A stretch of DNA of 64,000 bases from NCBI GenBank assembly GCA_035550735.1, contig DASZOM010000046.1:1-64000 (forward strand), read 5' to 3'. This DNA is from JANQRA01 sp035550735. GTDB taxonomy: Bacteria > Actinomycetota > Acidimicrobiia > Spongiisociales > ZC4RG35. The translations under genes and the position numbers were made by a program. Below the pieces are notes generated by a model. That model saw only the letters and a program-made list of their open reading frames with translations, was not told where the DNA came from and searched no databases. Position 1 is the first letter of the stretch, and each line of letters begins with the position of its first letter. Shown piece after piece: positions 8,466-16,045 of this stretch.

Positions 8466-8511
8466 CCAGACGTCCAAAAGCCCACTATTGGGCCGTGGAG
8501 CATTAGGAAAG
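8466..8511 (-). repeat. Dispersed palindromic repeat family A, copy 2 (inverted)
   Basis: Read on the minus strand it begins TTCCTAATGC, carries the core GCCCAATAGTGGGC and ends near GGACGTC, matching family A in order and spacing. With copy 1 it forms a head-to-head pair like the BIME arrangements of enterobacterial REP sequences, and may also serve as a bidirectional terminator. Confidence 0.7.
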
Positions 8512-8518
8512 CGGTATT

Positions 8519-9385
8519 TCAGATCTCGAAGCGTCCCACCGTCTCCAGGGCCGAGTCGTCGCCGCCGAAGCGGCGGGTCAGGGCCTTGTAGCCCAGGCCG
8601 GCGACGACGACGGCCCCGATGGTGACCACCATCAGGACGGTGGCGAGGGCGTTCAGCGATGGGGGTGGGGCGAGTCGTGCGCCCGAGTAGAGACGAACCG
8701 GGATGGTCACCGAGTTGGCGCCGCCGATCAGGAACTGGCTGATCACGAAGTCGTCGATGGAGAGGGCGAACACGATGGCGAACGATGCGACCAGGGCGGG
8801 TGTGAGCAGCGGGAGCAGGACACGCCGCATCGCCTCCCATGGCGAGGCCCCCAGATCCATGGCCGCCTCCTCGTAATCCCGGCCGATGGCGAACAGACGT
8901 CCTCTCACGATGATGACCACGAAGGACACCGAGAAGGTGACATGGCCGAGGAACTGCGCCCAGGTGCCGAAGGGGACGAAGTCGTAGAGGTTGTCGAAGA
9001 CGAGGAACAGGGCGACACCCATCACGATCTCCGGGGTGACCAGGGGGAAGAGCATCAGGAAGTTGGACGGCTTCGCCCCCCGGCCCCGCCACCTGGCGAG
9101 GCCGATGGCCAGCGCCACCCCCAGAGGGGCGGCAACCAGCATCGTGAGCACCGCCAGCTTCAGGCTCTGGTTGAGGGCGGAACGCAATGACGGGTCGTAG
9201 AAGACCGAGGACGCAGCCTCGGGATCACCGACGTACCACTGCGTGGAGAAACCTTGCCATGTAGACCGGGATCGTCCGGCATTGAACGAGAACTGGATCG
9301 CGATCGCCACCGGGATCAGCGACCAGAGCACATACAGGGCAGTCACCAGGACCAGGCCCCGCGGCTTGCCCCACTGGTTCCTCAT
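8519..9385 (-). CDS. potC: ABC transporter permease, polyamine/opine type (PotC-like)
   Basis: A 288-residue inner-membrane permease with about six membrane segments and the cytoplasmic EAA loop (EEAAMDLGASPWEAMRRVLLP, from about residue 165) that contacts PotA. It is last in the potD-potB-potC operon and its ATG overlaps the potB stop by 4 nt, implying coupled translation. Together with PotB it forms the membrane channel of the importer. The gene ends next to the family A repeat pair that separates it from the convergent EamA gene. Confidence 0.9.
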   Translation of the reverse strand: MRNQWGKPRGLVLVTALYVLWSLIPVAIAIQFSFNAGRSRSTWQGFSTQWYVGDPEAASSVFYDPSLRSALNQSLKLAVLTMLVAAPLGVALAIGLARWRGRGAKPSNFLMLFPLVTPEIVMGVALFLVFDNLYDFVPFGTWAQFLGHVTFSVSFVVIIVRGRLFAIGRDYEEAAMDLGASPWEAMRRVLLPLLTPALVASFAIVFALSIDDFVISQFLIGGANSVTIPVRLYSGARLAPPPSLNALATVLMVVTIGAVVVAGLGYKALTRRFGGDDSALETVGRFEI

Positions 9386-10308
9386 CGCCGCGCCTCCTCG
9401 GCGGCCCGATTGATCGTGACGAGGTAGTAAGCCATCAGACCGGCGACGAACATCATGAGGACGATGGTGAGGGCGGCACCCCGCGACCCCTGACTCGTGG
9501 TCTGGTTGATGAATTGATCGATCGAGTTGCCCAGCATCCGGGTTCGCGGCGAGCCGGAGAGGAGATTCGGTGTGTAGTAGTCACCGAACATTGGGAGCAT
9601 GATGATCACCAGGCCACCGAGGACCCCGTTGCGGGAGAGTGGCCAGGTGACTCTCCAGAATGTCTGCAGATTGCTAGCCCCGAGATCCCGGGAGGCCTCC
9701 AGGGTGGCGTCGTCGATCCGGTCGAGTGCGGCGAAGAGGGGAACGATGAAGAACGGGATGTACCCGTAGACCAGTCCCAGGATCACCACGAGATGCTGGC
9801 CGGAGAGCCAGTCCGGGAACGAGCTCACACCGAAGAAGGAGAGGATCTGGTTGACCTGGCCGTCGGGGCTCAGCAGGTTCACCCAGGACATCATGCGCAT
9901 CAAGTAGTTGATCCAGAACGGGGCGAGGATGAGCAGGAGCCATAACCAGCGCCAGCGCCCGGCCTTGCGTGAGACGAAGTAGGCAACCGGGTAGCCGATG
10001 AGCACACACAAGGCGGAGGCGGCGAAGACGTACCCGATGGTGCGCAACGCGACCAGCCCCAGCTGGCCGCCGAACAGGTCCGCGGCCACCTCGGCGAACA
10101 CGGTCGGGTCCCAGTACACCGGATTCCACTCGGGGACGGGCCGGAGCAGGATCGGGTCGATCCGGCCCAATGCGATGGCGAAGATCGCATAGAAGGGCAC
10201 CAGGAATAGCAGGCAGAGCCAGACCACGCCCGGGATGGCGAAGCCAGGCCATACCCAACGCTTCTGTCCGACCGTGTCGTATTCGGCTGACTGGAGATTG
10301 GTAGGCAC
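9382..10308 (-). CDS. potB: ABC transporter permease, polyamine/opine type (PotB-like)
   Basis: A 308-residue permease with about six membrane segments and an EAA-type loop (TLEASRDLGASNLQTFWRVTWP, near residue 205). It follows potD by 15 nt and overlaps potC. The N-terminal ~18 residues are polar, then a long hydrophobic helix begins at about residue 22, as usual for PotB. It is expected to pair with PotC, PotA and the Tat-exported PotD. Function as an importer permease is well supported; the cargo is not. Confidence 0.9.
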   Translation of the reverse strand: MPTNLQSAEYDTVGQKRWVWPGFAIPGVVWLCLLFLVPFYAIFAIALGRIDPILLRPVPEWNPVYWDPTVFAEVAADLFGGQLGLVALRTIGYVFAASALCVLIGYPVAYFVSRKAGRWRWLWLLLILAPFWINYLMRMMSWVNLLSPDGQVNQILSFFGVSSFPDWLSGQHLVVILGLVYGYIPFFIVPLFAALDRIDDATLEASRDLGASNLQTFWRVTWPLSRNGVLGGLVIIMLPMFGDYYTPNLLSGSPRTRMLGNSIDQFINQTTSQGSRGAALTIVLMMFVAGLMAYYLVTINRAAEEARR

Positions 10309-10323
10309 CGGCCTACCTCACTC

Positions 10324-11616
10324 TCAACCGCCGGAAGTGGCCCGGGTCCACTGGGCCGACCAGAGCGCCTCGGTATCGGCATCGAGCGGCCCTTGCACCC
10401 AAGCGGTGTCCCGCTCGAAGTCCTCCGGGGTGACCAGCGCTGAGCGGAGGAAGTCGGCGACCCACTCGTTCTCGATCAGGTAGTCGGGGGTCAGCGCGTT
10501 CTGCGGCGGCTGATAGCCCACCCACCCGAAGTTCTCCAACGAGTTGTCGGCATCGAGCATGAAGTTGATGAACTGATGGGCGAGCACCGGTCGCTGCGCG
10601 TTGACGGGGATGGCCATCGTGTCGCTCGATATGGGGCCGACCGCCGTCGATCCCTCGGCGTTCGCCGGCCACAGATACCGGGTCACCGTGTAGTCGCCGT
10701 CCTCGGGCCAGTAGAACTGCGAGTTCACCAGGTCTCCCGACCAGGCGTGGTGGATCGCATAACGGCCTTCGGGGATGCCCACATAGGCACCGTCGATCGT
10801 GTAGCGCACGTCGACGAGGTCGACTAGCTCGACGAGGGCGTCACCGGCCGCGACCAGCTCGTCCTCGGTGGCCTCGGACGGGTTGGTCACGCCATTGCGG
10901 AGCAGGGCGAGGGCGATGGTGTCCGTGAACGAGTCGTAGAGACCGATCTGGCCGGCGTACTTCGGGTTCCAGAAGATGTCCCACGGGTTCGGCTTGCCCT
11001 CGATGTCGGCACTGTCGGCCAAGTCGTTTCGCCAGGCGATCCCGGTGGTGTAGGTGACGTAGGGCACCGTGTAGCGGGATCCCTTGTCGTAGTACGGGTC
11101 GGCGAGCTGAGGCCAGACGTTGGCCGCCAGGTTGGGGATGTAGTCGTGGTTGAGGGGTTGGATGAGCTGGGCGGCGACCGCCACGGCGACCCTCTGCGAG
11201 GTGGGGAACCAGACGTCGTAGGCGACTTCGCCCGAAGAGAGACGGGCCAGCGCCTCCTCCTCGTTGAAGAAGGTCGCGATTTCGATGTCCACGCCGAGGG
11301 CCTCCTCGGCGACGGGGATCAGGTCAGGGCTGATGTAGTCGGCCCAGTTGTAGATCTGGAGTGGCCCCTCCTCGGCTTCGAGGCCCGACTCGATGGCCTG
11401 GTTGTCGTCGAACAGGGGCTGCTCGACGGGGTTGCCCGGGTTGCCCACGGCCAGCTCGCCCTCGCCGGATCCTGACCTCTCCGCACATGCGGCGAGGATG
11501 CTGGGGAGGATGGGCACGGCGATTCCGAGGACCATGGCCCTCTGCAGGAAGTCTCGACGGGTGTAGACCCTCCGCCGGTGCGACGGGTTCCAATTCTCCC
11601 TCGGGTGATAGGCCAT
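10324..11616 (-). CDS. potD: ABC transporter substrate-binding lipoprotein, polyamine type (PotD-like)
   Basis: A 430-residue periplasmic-binding protein anchored outside the membrane. The N-terminus carries a twin-arginine signal (TRRDFLQRA at residues 19-27) and a lipobox ILAAC ending at Cys 44, so it should be exported folded by Tat and then lipidated. The mature part starts a PotD-like domain at LQIYNWADYISPDLI. It is the first gene of the importer operon. The operator at 11646 lies 29 nt upstream of its ATG, and a GAGGACGAG stretch may serve as ribosome-binding site. Relatives bind spermidine or putrescine, but betaine-binding members also exist. Confidence 0.9.
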   Translation of the reverse strand: MAYHPRENWNPSHRRRVYTRRDFLQRAMVLGIAVPILPSILAACAERSGSGEGELAVGNPGNPVEQPLFDDNQAIESGLEAEEGPLQIYNWADYISPDLIPVAEEALGVDIEIATFFNEEEALARLSSGEVAYDVWFPTSQRVAVAVAAQLIQPLNHDYIPNLAANVWPQLADPYYDKGSRYTVPYVTYTTGIAWRNDLADSADIEGKPNPWDIFWNPKYAGQIGLYDSFTDTIALALLRNGVTNPSEATEDELVAAGDALVELVDLVDVRYTIDGAYVGIPEGRYAIHHAWSGDLVNSQFYWPEDGDYTVTRYLWPANAEGSTAVGPISSDTMAIPVNAQRPVLAHQFINFMLDADNSLENFGWVGYQPPQNALTPDYLIENEWVADFLRSALVTPEDFERDTAWVQGPLDADTEALWSAQWTRATSGG

Positions 11617-11645
11617 GAGCTCGTCCTCCTAACAGCGCTCGAATC

Positions 11646-11661
11646 CTAAACAGTGGTTCAG
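11646..11661. promoter_or_regulatory. Predicted TetR operator upstream of the potDBC operon
   Basis: CTAAACAGTGGTTCAG matches CTGAAC-N4-GTTCAG at 11 of 12 arm positions and lies 29 nt before the potD start, between potD and the 3' end of the TetR gene. Confidence 0.7.
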
Positions 11662-11674
11662 TCCCGGTGCCGGT

Positions 11675-12265
11675 TCAACCCCGCTTCAGGACTGCTCGGG
11701 CGAACGAGCGGGCCAGCTGGCTCATCCGCTCGGCATCGACAGTGGGGTCGCCGAGCATCGCCTCGATCGCCAGCCCGTCGAGCATCGCGGCCAGCTGGAT
11801 CGAGAAGTCCTTGGCGTCGACGTCTACGAACTCGCCACTACTCACACCGTCCTCGACGATCGATACGATCTGGGATCGCCACGCCTCGTCGAGACGCGCC
11901 CGGGCCGCGGCCAGTGTCGGGTCGAGACGGGCCATCTCCCAGGTCGCCGGCCACAGCACCCAGCTGTCGGGGAGCTCTCCGGGAGTCGTCTGCTTCGGGC
12001 AACTCTCCTCGATGAGGATCACCAGCCGGTCCTCGGCGGTCGCCGCCTTCTCCAACTTCTCTGCGACGCTCTCGTAGAAGAGACGATCGAGATAGATGAG
12101 AGCGTCGGTGAGCAACGCCGCTTTGGTAGGGAAGTAGTAGAGGACCAACGCCGGGCTGACCCCGACTCTCTCCGCCACGTCGGCGATCCGGGTCTCGCAG
12201 AGACCTCGTTCGGCGATCGCGGTGGCGGTGGCGCCCAGGATGTCGCGTCGTCGTGTGTCCGTCAT
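11675..12265 (-). CDS. TetR-family transcriptional regulator, likely repressor of the catabolic regulon
   Basis: A 196-residue regulator if translation begins at MTDTRRRDILGA (12265). An in-frame GTG lies 6 codons upstream, and the open frame extends to 12346 without a good start. The N-terminal helix-turn-helix is clear (TRIADVAERVGVSPALVLYYF, residues ~23-43); the rest is a helical ligand-binding domain. It is the only regulator in region 1. Five CTGAAC-N4-GTTCAG palindromes, including one 56 nt upstream of its own start, lie in front of the surrounding catabolic and transport genes, so it probably represses all of them and itself until an intermediate binds. The inducer is unknown. Confidence 0.88.
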   Translation of the reverse strand: MTDTRRRDILGATATAIAERGLCETRIADVAERVGVSPALVLYYFPTKAALLTDALIYLDRLFYESVAEKLEKAATAEDRLVILIEESCPKQTTPGELPDSWVLWPATWEMARLDPTLAAARARLDEAWRSQIVSIVEDGVSSGEFVDVDAKDFSIQLAAMLDGLAIEAMLGDPTVDAERMSQLARSFARAVLKRG

Positions 12266-12320
12266 TCGCGGCCGCGGGCTCACATCCTGATCATGCCACA
12301 CCCCCACCAGGCCAGGTACG

Positions 12321-12336
12321 CTGAACTGCCGTTCAG
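12321..12336. promoter_or_regulatory. Predicted TetR operator between tetR and the acyl-CoA synthetase operon
   Basis: CTGAACTGCCGTTCAG is a perfect inverted repeat. It ends 8 nt before the ATG of the synthetase, so it overlaps the position where a leaderless transcript would start, and it also lies in the tetR upstream region. Confidence 0.78.
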
Positions 12337-12344
12337 GATTGGCC

Positions 12345-14378
12345 ATGGATCAACTCGACCACATGCTGAAAGCCCGGTCCGTCGCAGTGGTCGGAGCATC
12401 TGCCCGGCCCGGCTCGGTCGGCGAGGTCACCCTGCGCCAACTGGTCACGAGCGGCTTCGAGGGCCCGGTCTATCCGGTCAATCCCGGGCACCAAAGCCTC
12501 ATGGGCCTCCTCGCCCATCCCAACATCGGTGACATCGGGGAGCCGGTCGACCTTGCCGTACTCGCCGTTGCCAACACGCGTCTCGAGGAGGAGACCGAGA
12601 AGGCGTTGCGCGCCGGGGCGAGGTCCCTGGCCATATTCGCCAGCTGTCACGGGCAGGCTCGTGACGGAGCGCCGCTGCGGGAGAGGATCACATCACTCGC
12701 CGGGGCAGCCGGCGTCCGCATCTGCGGCGGAAACGGGATGGGATTTCTCAACCTCGACGAGCGACTGTGGGTGTGCGGCTTCTTTCAGCCGCCGGACATC
12801 GTGCCCGGGGGGACGACATTCCTGAGCCACTCCGGCTCGCTTTTCTCGGCGATGCTCCACAACCGGCGGCGGATCGGGTTCAACCTGGTGGTGTCGACCG
12901 GGCTCGAGCTCAACACAACGATGGCGGACTACCTGTCCGGGGCCATCGGGCTGGAGACCACGAGGGTGGTAGCCCTCTTCATGGAGACCGTCCGCGACCC
13001 GAGTGGCTTCCTAACGGCCTTGGAGGAGGCCAGGGAACGGTCGATCCCGGTGATCGCCCTCAAGGTGGGCGCCACCCGACGGGGCCGGGAGGCGGTGGCC
13101 ACACACAGCGAGGCCATCGCAGGTGACGACGCCGCCTACGAGGCCGTCTTCGACCGCCACTCGGTGCACCGGGTTGAAACGATGGACGAGATGATCGACA
13201 CCATCGAGCTCATGTCGTCGCCGCGCACGGTGGTGCGAGGCGGCCTTGGAGCGGTCCACGACTCCGGCGGCGAGCGGGCACTGCTGATCGACACCGCCGA
13301 GCGAACCGGGGTTCCTCTCCCCACGATCACCGAGGCCACCGCATCGAGGTTCGCCGGACTGCTCGACCCCGGGCTGGAGCCGGCGAACCCGGTTGACGCC
13401 TGGGGCACCGGGCACGAGGCGGAGAAGGTGTTCATCGGATGCCTCGAGGCACTCGCCGCGGATCCCGGCATCGGCGTGGTGGCACTCTCGGTCGATCTCA
13501 CCCGTGAGGAGGAACCGGCCAACGCCTACGGGCTCGCCGCCCTGGAGGCGGCGGCGCGCACCGACAAGCCACTGCTGGTCCTGGCCAATCTGAGCGCGAC
13601 GGTGGACCCGGTACAGGCCGCGGTGATCCGGGAAGGGGGCGTCCCGGTGCTGGAGGGGACCGAGACCGGCCTGCGGGCGATCCGGCATCTCATGGACCGC
13701 GCCGAGTGGCTGGACCGTCCGTCTCCCCAACCACGGATCACATCGCCCTCCGACTGGCCGCGTGGCGAGCACCGAGCCGAGGAGATCCTGGTGGGGTATG
13801 GCATTCCGGTGGCGAGGTCCAGGGAAGCCGGGAACCGAGGAGAGGCCATCGAGGCCGCGAATTCCCTGGGCTACCCGGTGGTGATGAAGACCGTCGGCGT
13901 CGATCACAAGATGGAGGTGGCCGGTGTCATCCTCGACCTGGTCGACGAGGAACAGGTTGCTCGCGCATACGACGATCTCTCCTCCCGGCTGGGCGCGAAG
14001 GTGATGGTGTCCGAGCAGATCGGGCCAGGTGTGGAGCTCGCCCTGGGCATGATCCGGGACCCTCAGTTCGGGCCCGTGGTGCTCATATCCGCCGGCGGCA
14101 CACTGATCGAGTTGCTGCGCGACAGTGTCGCTCTCTTGCCCCCGCTCGACCAGGCAGGGGCACGCCGAGCCCTCGACCGTCTGGCGATGGCCCCGATGTT
14201 GGGGGGGCATCGCGGGGCTCCTCCGGTCGACATGGCATGTCTTGCCGCGATCGTGGCCCGCTTCTCGGAGCTCGCCATCGACGCCCCGGCCGATATCGCC
14301 TCCATCGACGTCAACCCCCTGATCGCCACCGCCGATTCCACCTCCGCGGTCGACGTCCTGATCAAGACGGCGCCATGA
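12345..14378 (+). CDS. Acyl-CoA synthetase, ADP-forming type (fused alpha and beta domains)
   Basis: A 677-residue NDP-forming acyl-CoA synthetase. Order of domains: CoA-binding Rossmann domain (residues ~8-130, VAVVGASARPGSVG), succinyl-CoA-ligase-like domain with the phospho-histidine region (VATHSEAIAGDD, ~residue 250) and a C-terminal ATP-grasp domain (~460-677, with GYPVVMKTVG). These enzymes join a carboxylate to CoA using ATP and releasing ADP and phosphate, or run in reverse to yield ATP. ATG at 12345 was preferred to TTG at 12339. It is translationally coupled to the next two genes. In this cluster it probably activates the demethylated acid for the acyl-CoA dehydrogenase. Confidence 0.87.
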   Translation: MDQLDHMLKARSVAVVGASARPGSVGEVTLRQLVTSGFEGPVYPVNPGHQSLMGLLAHPNIGDIGEPVDLAVLAVANTRLEEETEKALRAGARSLAIFASCHGQARDGAPLRERITSLAGAAGVRICGGNGMGFLNLDERLWVCGFFQPPDIVPGGTTFLSHSGSLFSAMLHNRRRIGFNLVVSTGLELNTTMADYLSGAIGLETTRVVALFMETVRDPSGFLTALEEARERSIPVIALKVGATRRGREAVATHSEAIAGDDAAYEAVFDRHSVHRVETMDEMIDTIELMSSPRTVVRGGLGAVHDSGGERALLIDTAERTGVPLPTITEATASRFAGLLDPGLEPANPVDAWGTGHEAEKVFIGCLEALAADPGIGVVALSVDLTREEEPANAYGLAALEAAARTDKPLLVLANLSATVDPVQAAVIREGGVPVLEGTETGLRAIRHLMDRAEWLDRPSPQPRITSPSDWPRGEHRAEEILVGYGIPVARSREAGNRGEAIEAANSLGYPVVMKTVGVDHKMEVAGVILDLVDEEQVARAYDDLSSRLGAKVMVSEQIGPGVELALGMIRDPQFGPVVLISAGGTLIELLRDSVALLPPLDQAGARRALDRLAMAPMLGGHRGAPPVDMACLAAIVARFSELAIDAPADIASIDVNPLIATADSTSAVDVLIKTAP

Positions 14379-15175
14379 CCGATCCGGTGCTGGTCGACGA
14401 CCGGGACGGCGTGCGGACGCTCACCATGAACCGCCCGGAGAAGCTGAACGCCCTCTCCACCGGTCTGGTCGAGGCCCTCTCCGCCGCGCTTGCCCGAGCG
14501 GCGGAGGATGAGGCCGTGCGGGTGGTGGTCATCGCCGGCGCCGGGCGCTCATTCTGCGCCGGATACGACCTCGACGAGCCGTCACCGGACGACGAGGAGG
14601 TGATCACGGCGAGTCTGGAGCACAGCCTGGCGAGGCTCCTCGAGGTCTACGACCACCCGAAACCGACCATCGCATCGGTCCAGGGGCACTGTCTCGCCGG
14701 CGGCTGTGACCTGATGATGATGTGCGATCTCGTGGTCGCCTCGGAGGACGCCGTCTTCGGACAGCCCGAGATCAGGTTCGGCTCGGCGGTCGTGGCCCAT
14801 GTCCTCCCCTGGCTGATCGGCGCCCGTCGGGCCAAGGAACTGGTGCTCACTGGTTTCGACCGCCTGGATGCCCCCACCGCCCAGCGGTTCGGCCTGGTGA
14901 ACCGGGTCGTGCCCGCTGGTCGACTGGCCGGTGAGACGCACGCCCTCGCCCAGGATCTGGCACGTGTCGACCCCGAGGTGATGAGGCTGACCAAGCTCGC
15001 GGCCAACACCGCCTGGGATCACGCCGGGTTTCGCGAGGCGATGCGAGAAGGGGTGCGGATCGGCGCATTGATCGAGGCGTCGAGGTCTCCGGAGCGGGTG
15101 GAGTTCGAGAGGATCGCCGCCGAGCAGGGCTTGAAGGCAGCAGTCCGTTGGCGAGACGGGAGATTCCGGTCATGA
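14375..15175 (+). CDS. Enoyl-CoA hydratase/isomerase family protein with altered active site
   Basis: A 266-residue crotonase-fold protein, starting by ATGA overlap with the synthetase gene. The oxyanion-hole segments are present (GRSFCAGYDLDE and GHCLAGGCDL). Of the two Glu residues of true hydratases, the second is kept (QPEI) but the first is Asp (GGCDLMMMCDL rather than the usual GGCEL), and the Gly-rich GAGGTQRL segment is replaced by AVVAHVLPWL. It therefore belongs to a divergent crotonase branch and may hydrate, hydrolyse or isomerise an unusual acyl-CoA. Its place between the synthetase and purU, all under one operator, ties it to the catabolic route. Confidence 0.85.
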   Translation: MTDPVLVDDRDGVRTLTMNRPEKLNALSTGLVEALSAALARAAEDEAVRVVVIAGAGRSFCAGYDLDEPSPDDEEVITASLEHSLARLLEVYDHPKPTIASVQGHCLAGGCDLMMMCDLVVASEDAVFGQPEIRFGSAVVAHVLPWLIGARRAKELVLTGFDRLDAPTAQRFGLVNRVVPAGRLAGETHALAQDLARVDPEVMRLTKLAANTAWDHAGFREAMREGVRIGALIEASRSPERVEFERIAAEQGLKAAVRWRDGRFRS

Positions 15176-16014
15176 CCGAGTACGTGCTGACGCTGCGCTG
15201 CCCGGACCGTCCCGGCATCGTCAACCGTGTGACCGGCGCCCTGCTCGAGGTGGGCGGGAACATCTCGGAGAGCGCCCAGTTCGGCGACCCGGAGACTGCG
15301 ACGTTCACGCTGCGCATCGTGTTCGAGGCGTCCTTTCCCCGACATGATGTGGAAGGGACCCTCGCCGCGGCGGCTGCGGAGCTCGACGCCACACTGACGG
15401 TGCGTCCCACCAGCGAGCGGCGCCGGGCACTCATCATGGTGTCTCGCTTCGAGCACTGTCTGCTCGACCTTCTCTTCCGTCATCGCACCGGCGAGCTGGA
15501 GATCGACATCCCCCTGATCATCTCCAACCACGAGGACTGTGCCTCGCTCGCCGAGCGGTATGGGATTCCCTTCGAGCACGTGCCGGTCGACACCGACACC
15601 AAGGCCGCAGCCGAGCAGTTGCTCCTCGACCGGATCGCCGAGCTCGAGATCGACTTCGTCGTCCTGGCCAGGTACATGCAGATCCTCTCCTCCGGGATTT
15701 GCGAGAAGTTTCCGGGGAGGATCATCAACATCCACCACTCGTTCCTCCCCGGGTTCAAAGGTTCAAGGCCCTACCACCAGGCCCACGCCCGGGGGGTGAA
15801 GCTGATCGGCGCCACCGCCCATTACGTGACGACCGACCTCGACGAGGGGCCGATCATCGAACAGGACGTGGCACGGGTCGGCCACGCCCACAGCACCGCC
15901 GACATGGTGAGGATCGGCCGCGATGTGGAGCGGATGGTCCTCTCCCGAGCGGTCCGCTTCCACGCAGAGGACCGCGTCCTGCTCATCGGGTCGAAGACCG
16001 TCGTCTTCGCGTGA
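15172..16014 (+). CDS. purU: Formyltetrahydrofolate deformylase
   Basis: A 280-residue enzyme that hydrolyses 10-formyl-THF to THF and formate. It has an N-terminal ACT domain (residues ~1-80) and a formyltransferase-like domain with the Asn-His-Asp set in INIHHSFLPGFKGSRPYH and TTDLDEGPIIEQD. The start at 15172 gives an ATGA overlap with the crotonase gene. PurU commonly travels with folate-dependent demethylation (for example sarcosine and glycine betaine breakdown), where it regenerates free THF; that fits the GcvT-like protein encoded at 382-1581. A purine-synthesis role (with PurT) is less likely because the gene sits in the TetR-controlled operon. Confidence 0.93.
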   Translation: MTEYVLTLRCPDRPGIVNRVTGALLEVGGNISESAQFGDPETATFTLRIVFEASFPRHDVEGTLAAAAAELDATLTVRPTSERRRALIMVSRFEHCLLDLLFRHRTGELEIDIPLIISNHEDCASLAERYGIPFEHVPVDTDTKAAAEQLLLDRIAELEIDFVVLARYMQILSSGICEKFPGRIINIHHSFLPGFKGSRPYHQAHARGVKLIGATAHYVTTDLDEGPIIEQDVARVGHAHSTADMVRIGRDVERMVLSRAVRFHAEDRVLLIGSKTVVFA

Positions 16015-16031
16015 CCGTGGTCTCCGCTACC

Positions 16032-16037
16032 TAACCT
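16032..16037 (+). promoter_or_regulatory. -10 box, leaderless promoter of argS
   Basis: TAACCT lies 8 nt before the argS ATG, in the 31-nt gap after purU, indicating a promoter separate from the catabolic operon. Confidence 0.45.
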
Positions 16038-16045
16038 GGCGCGGC

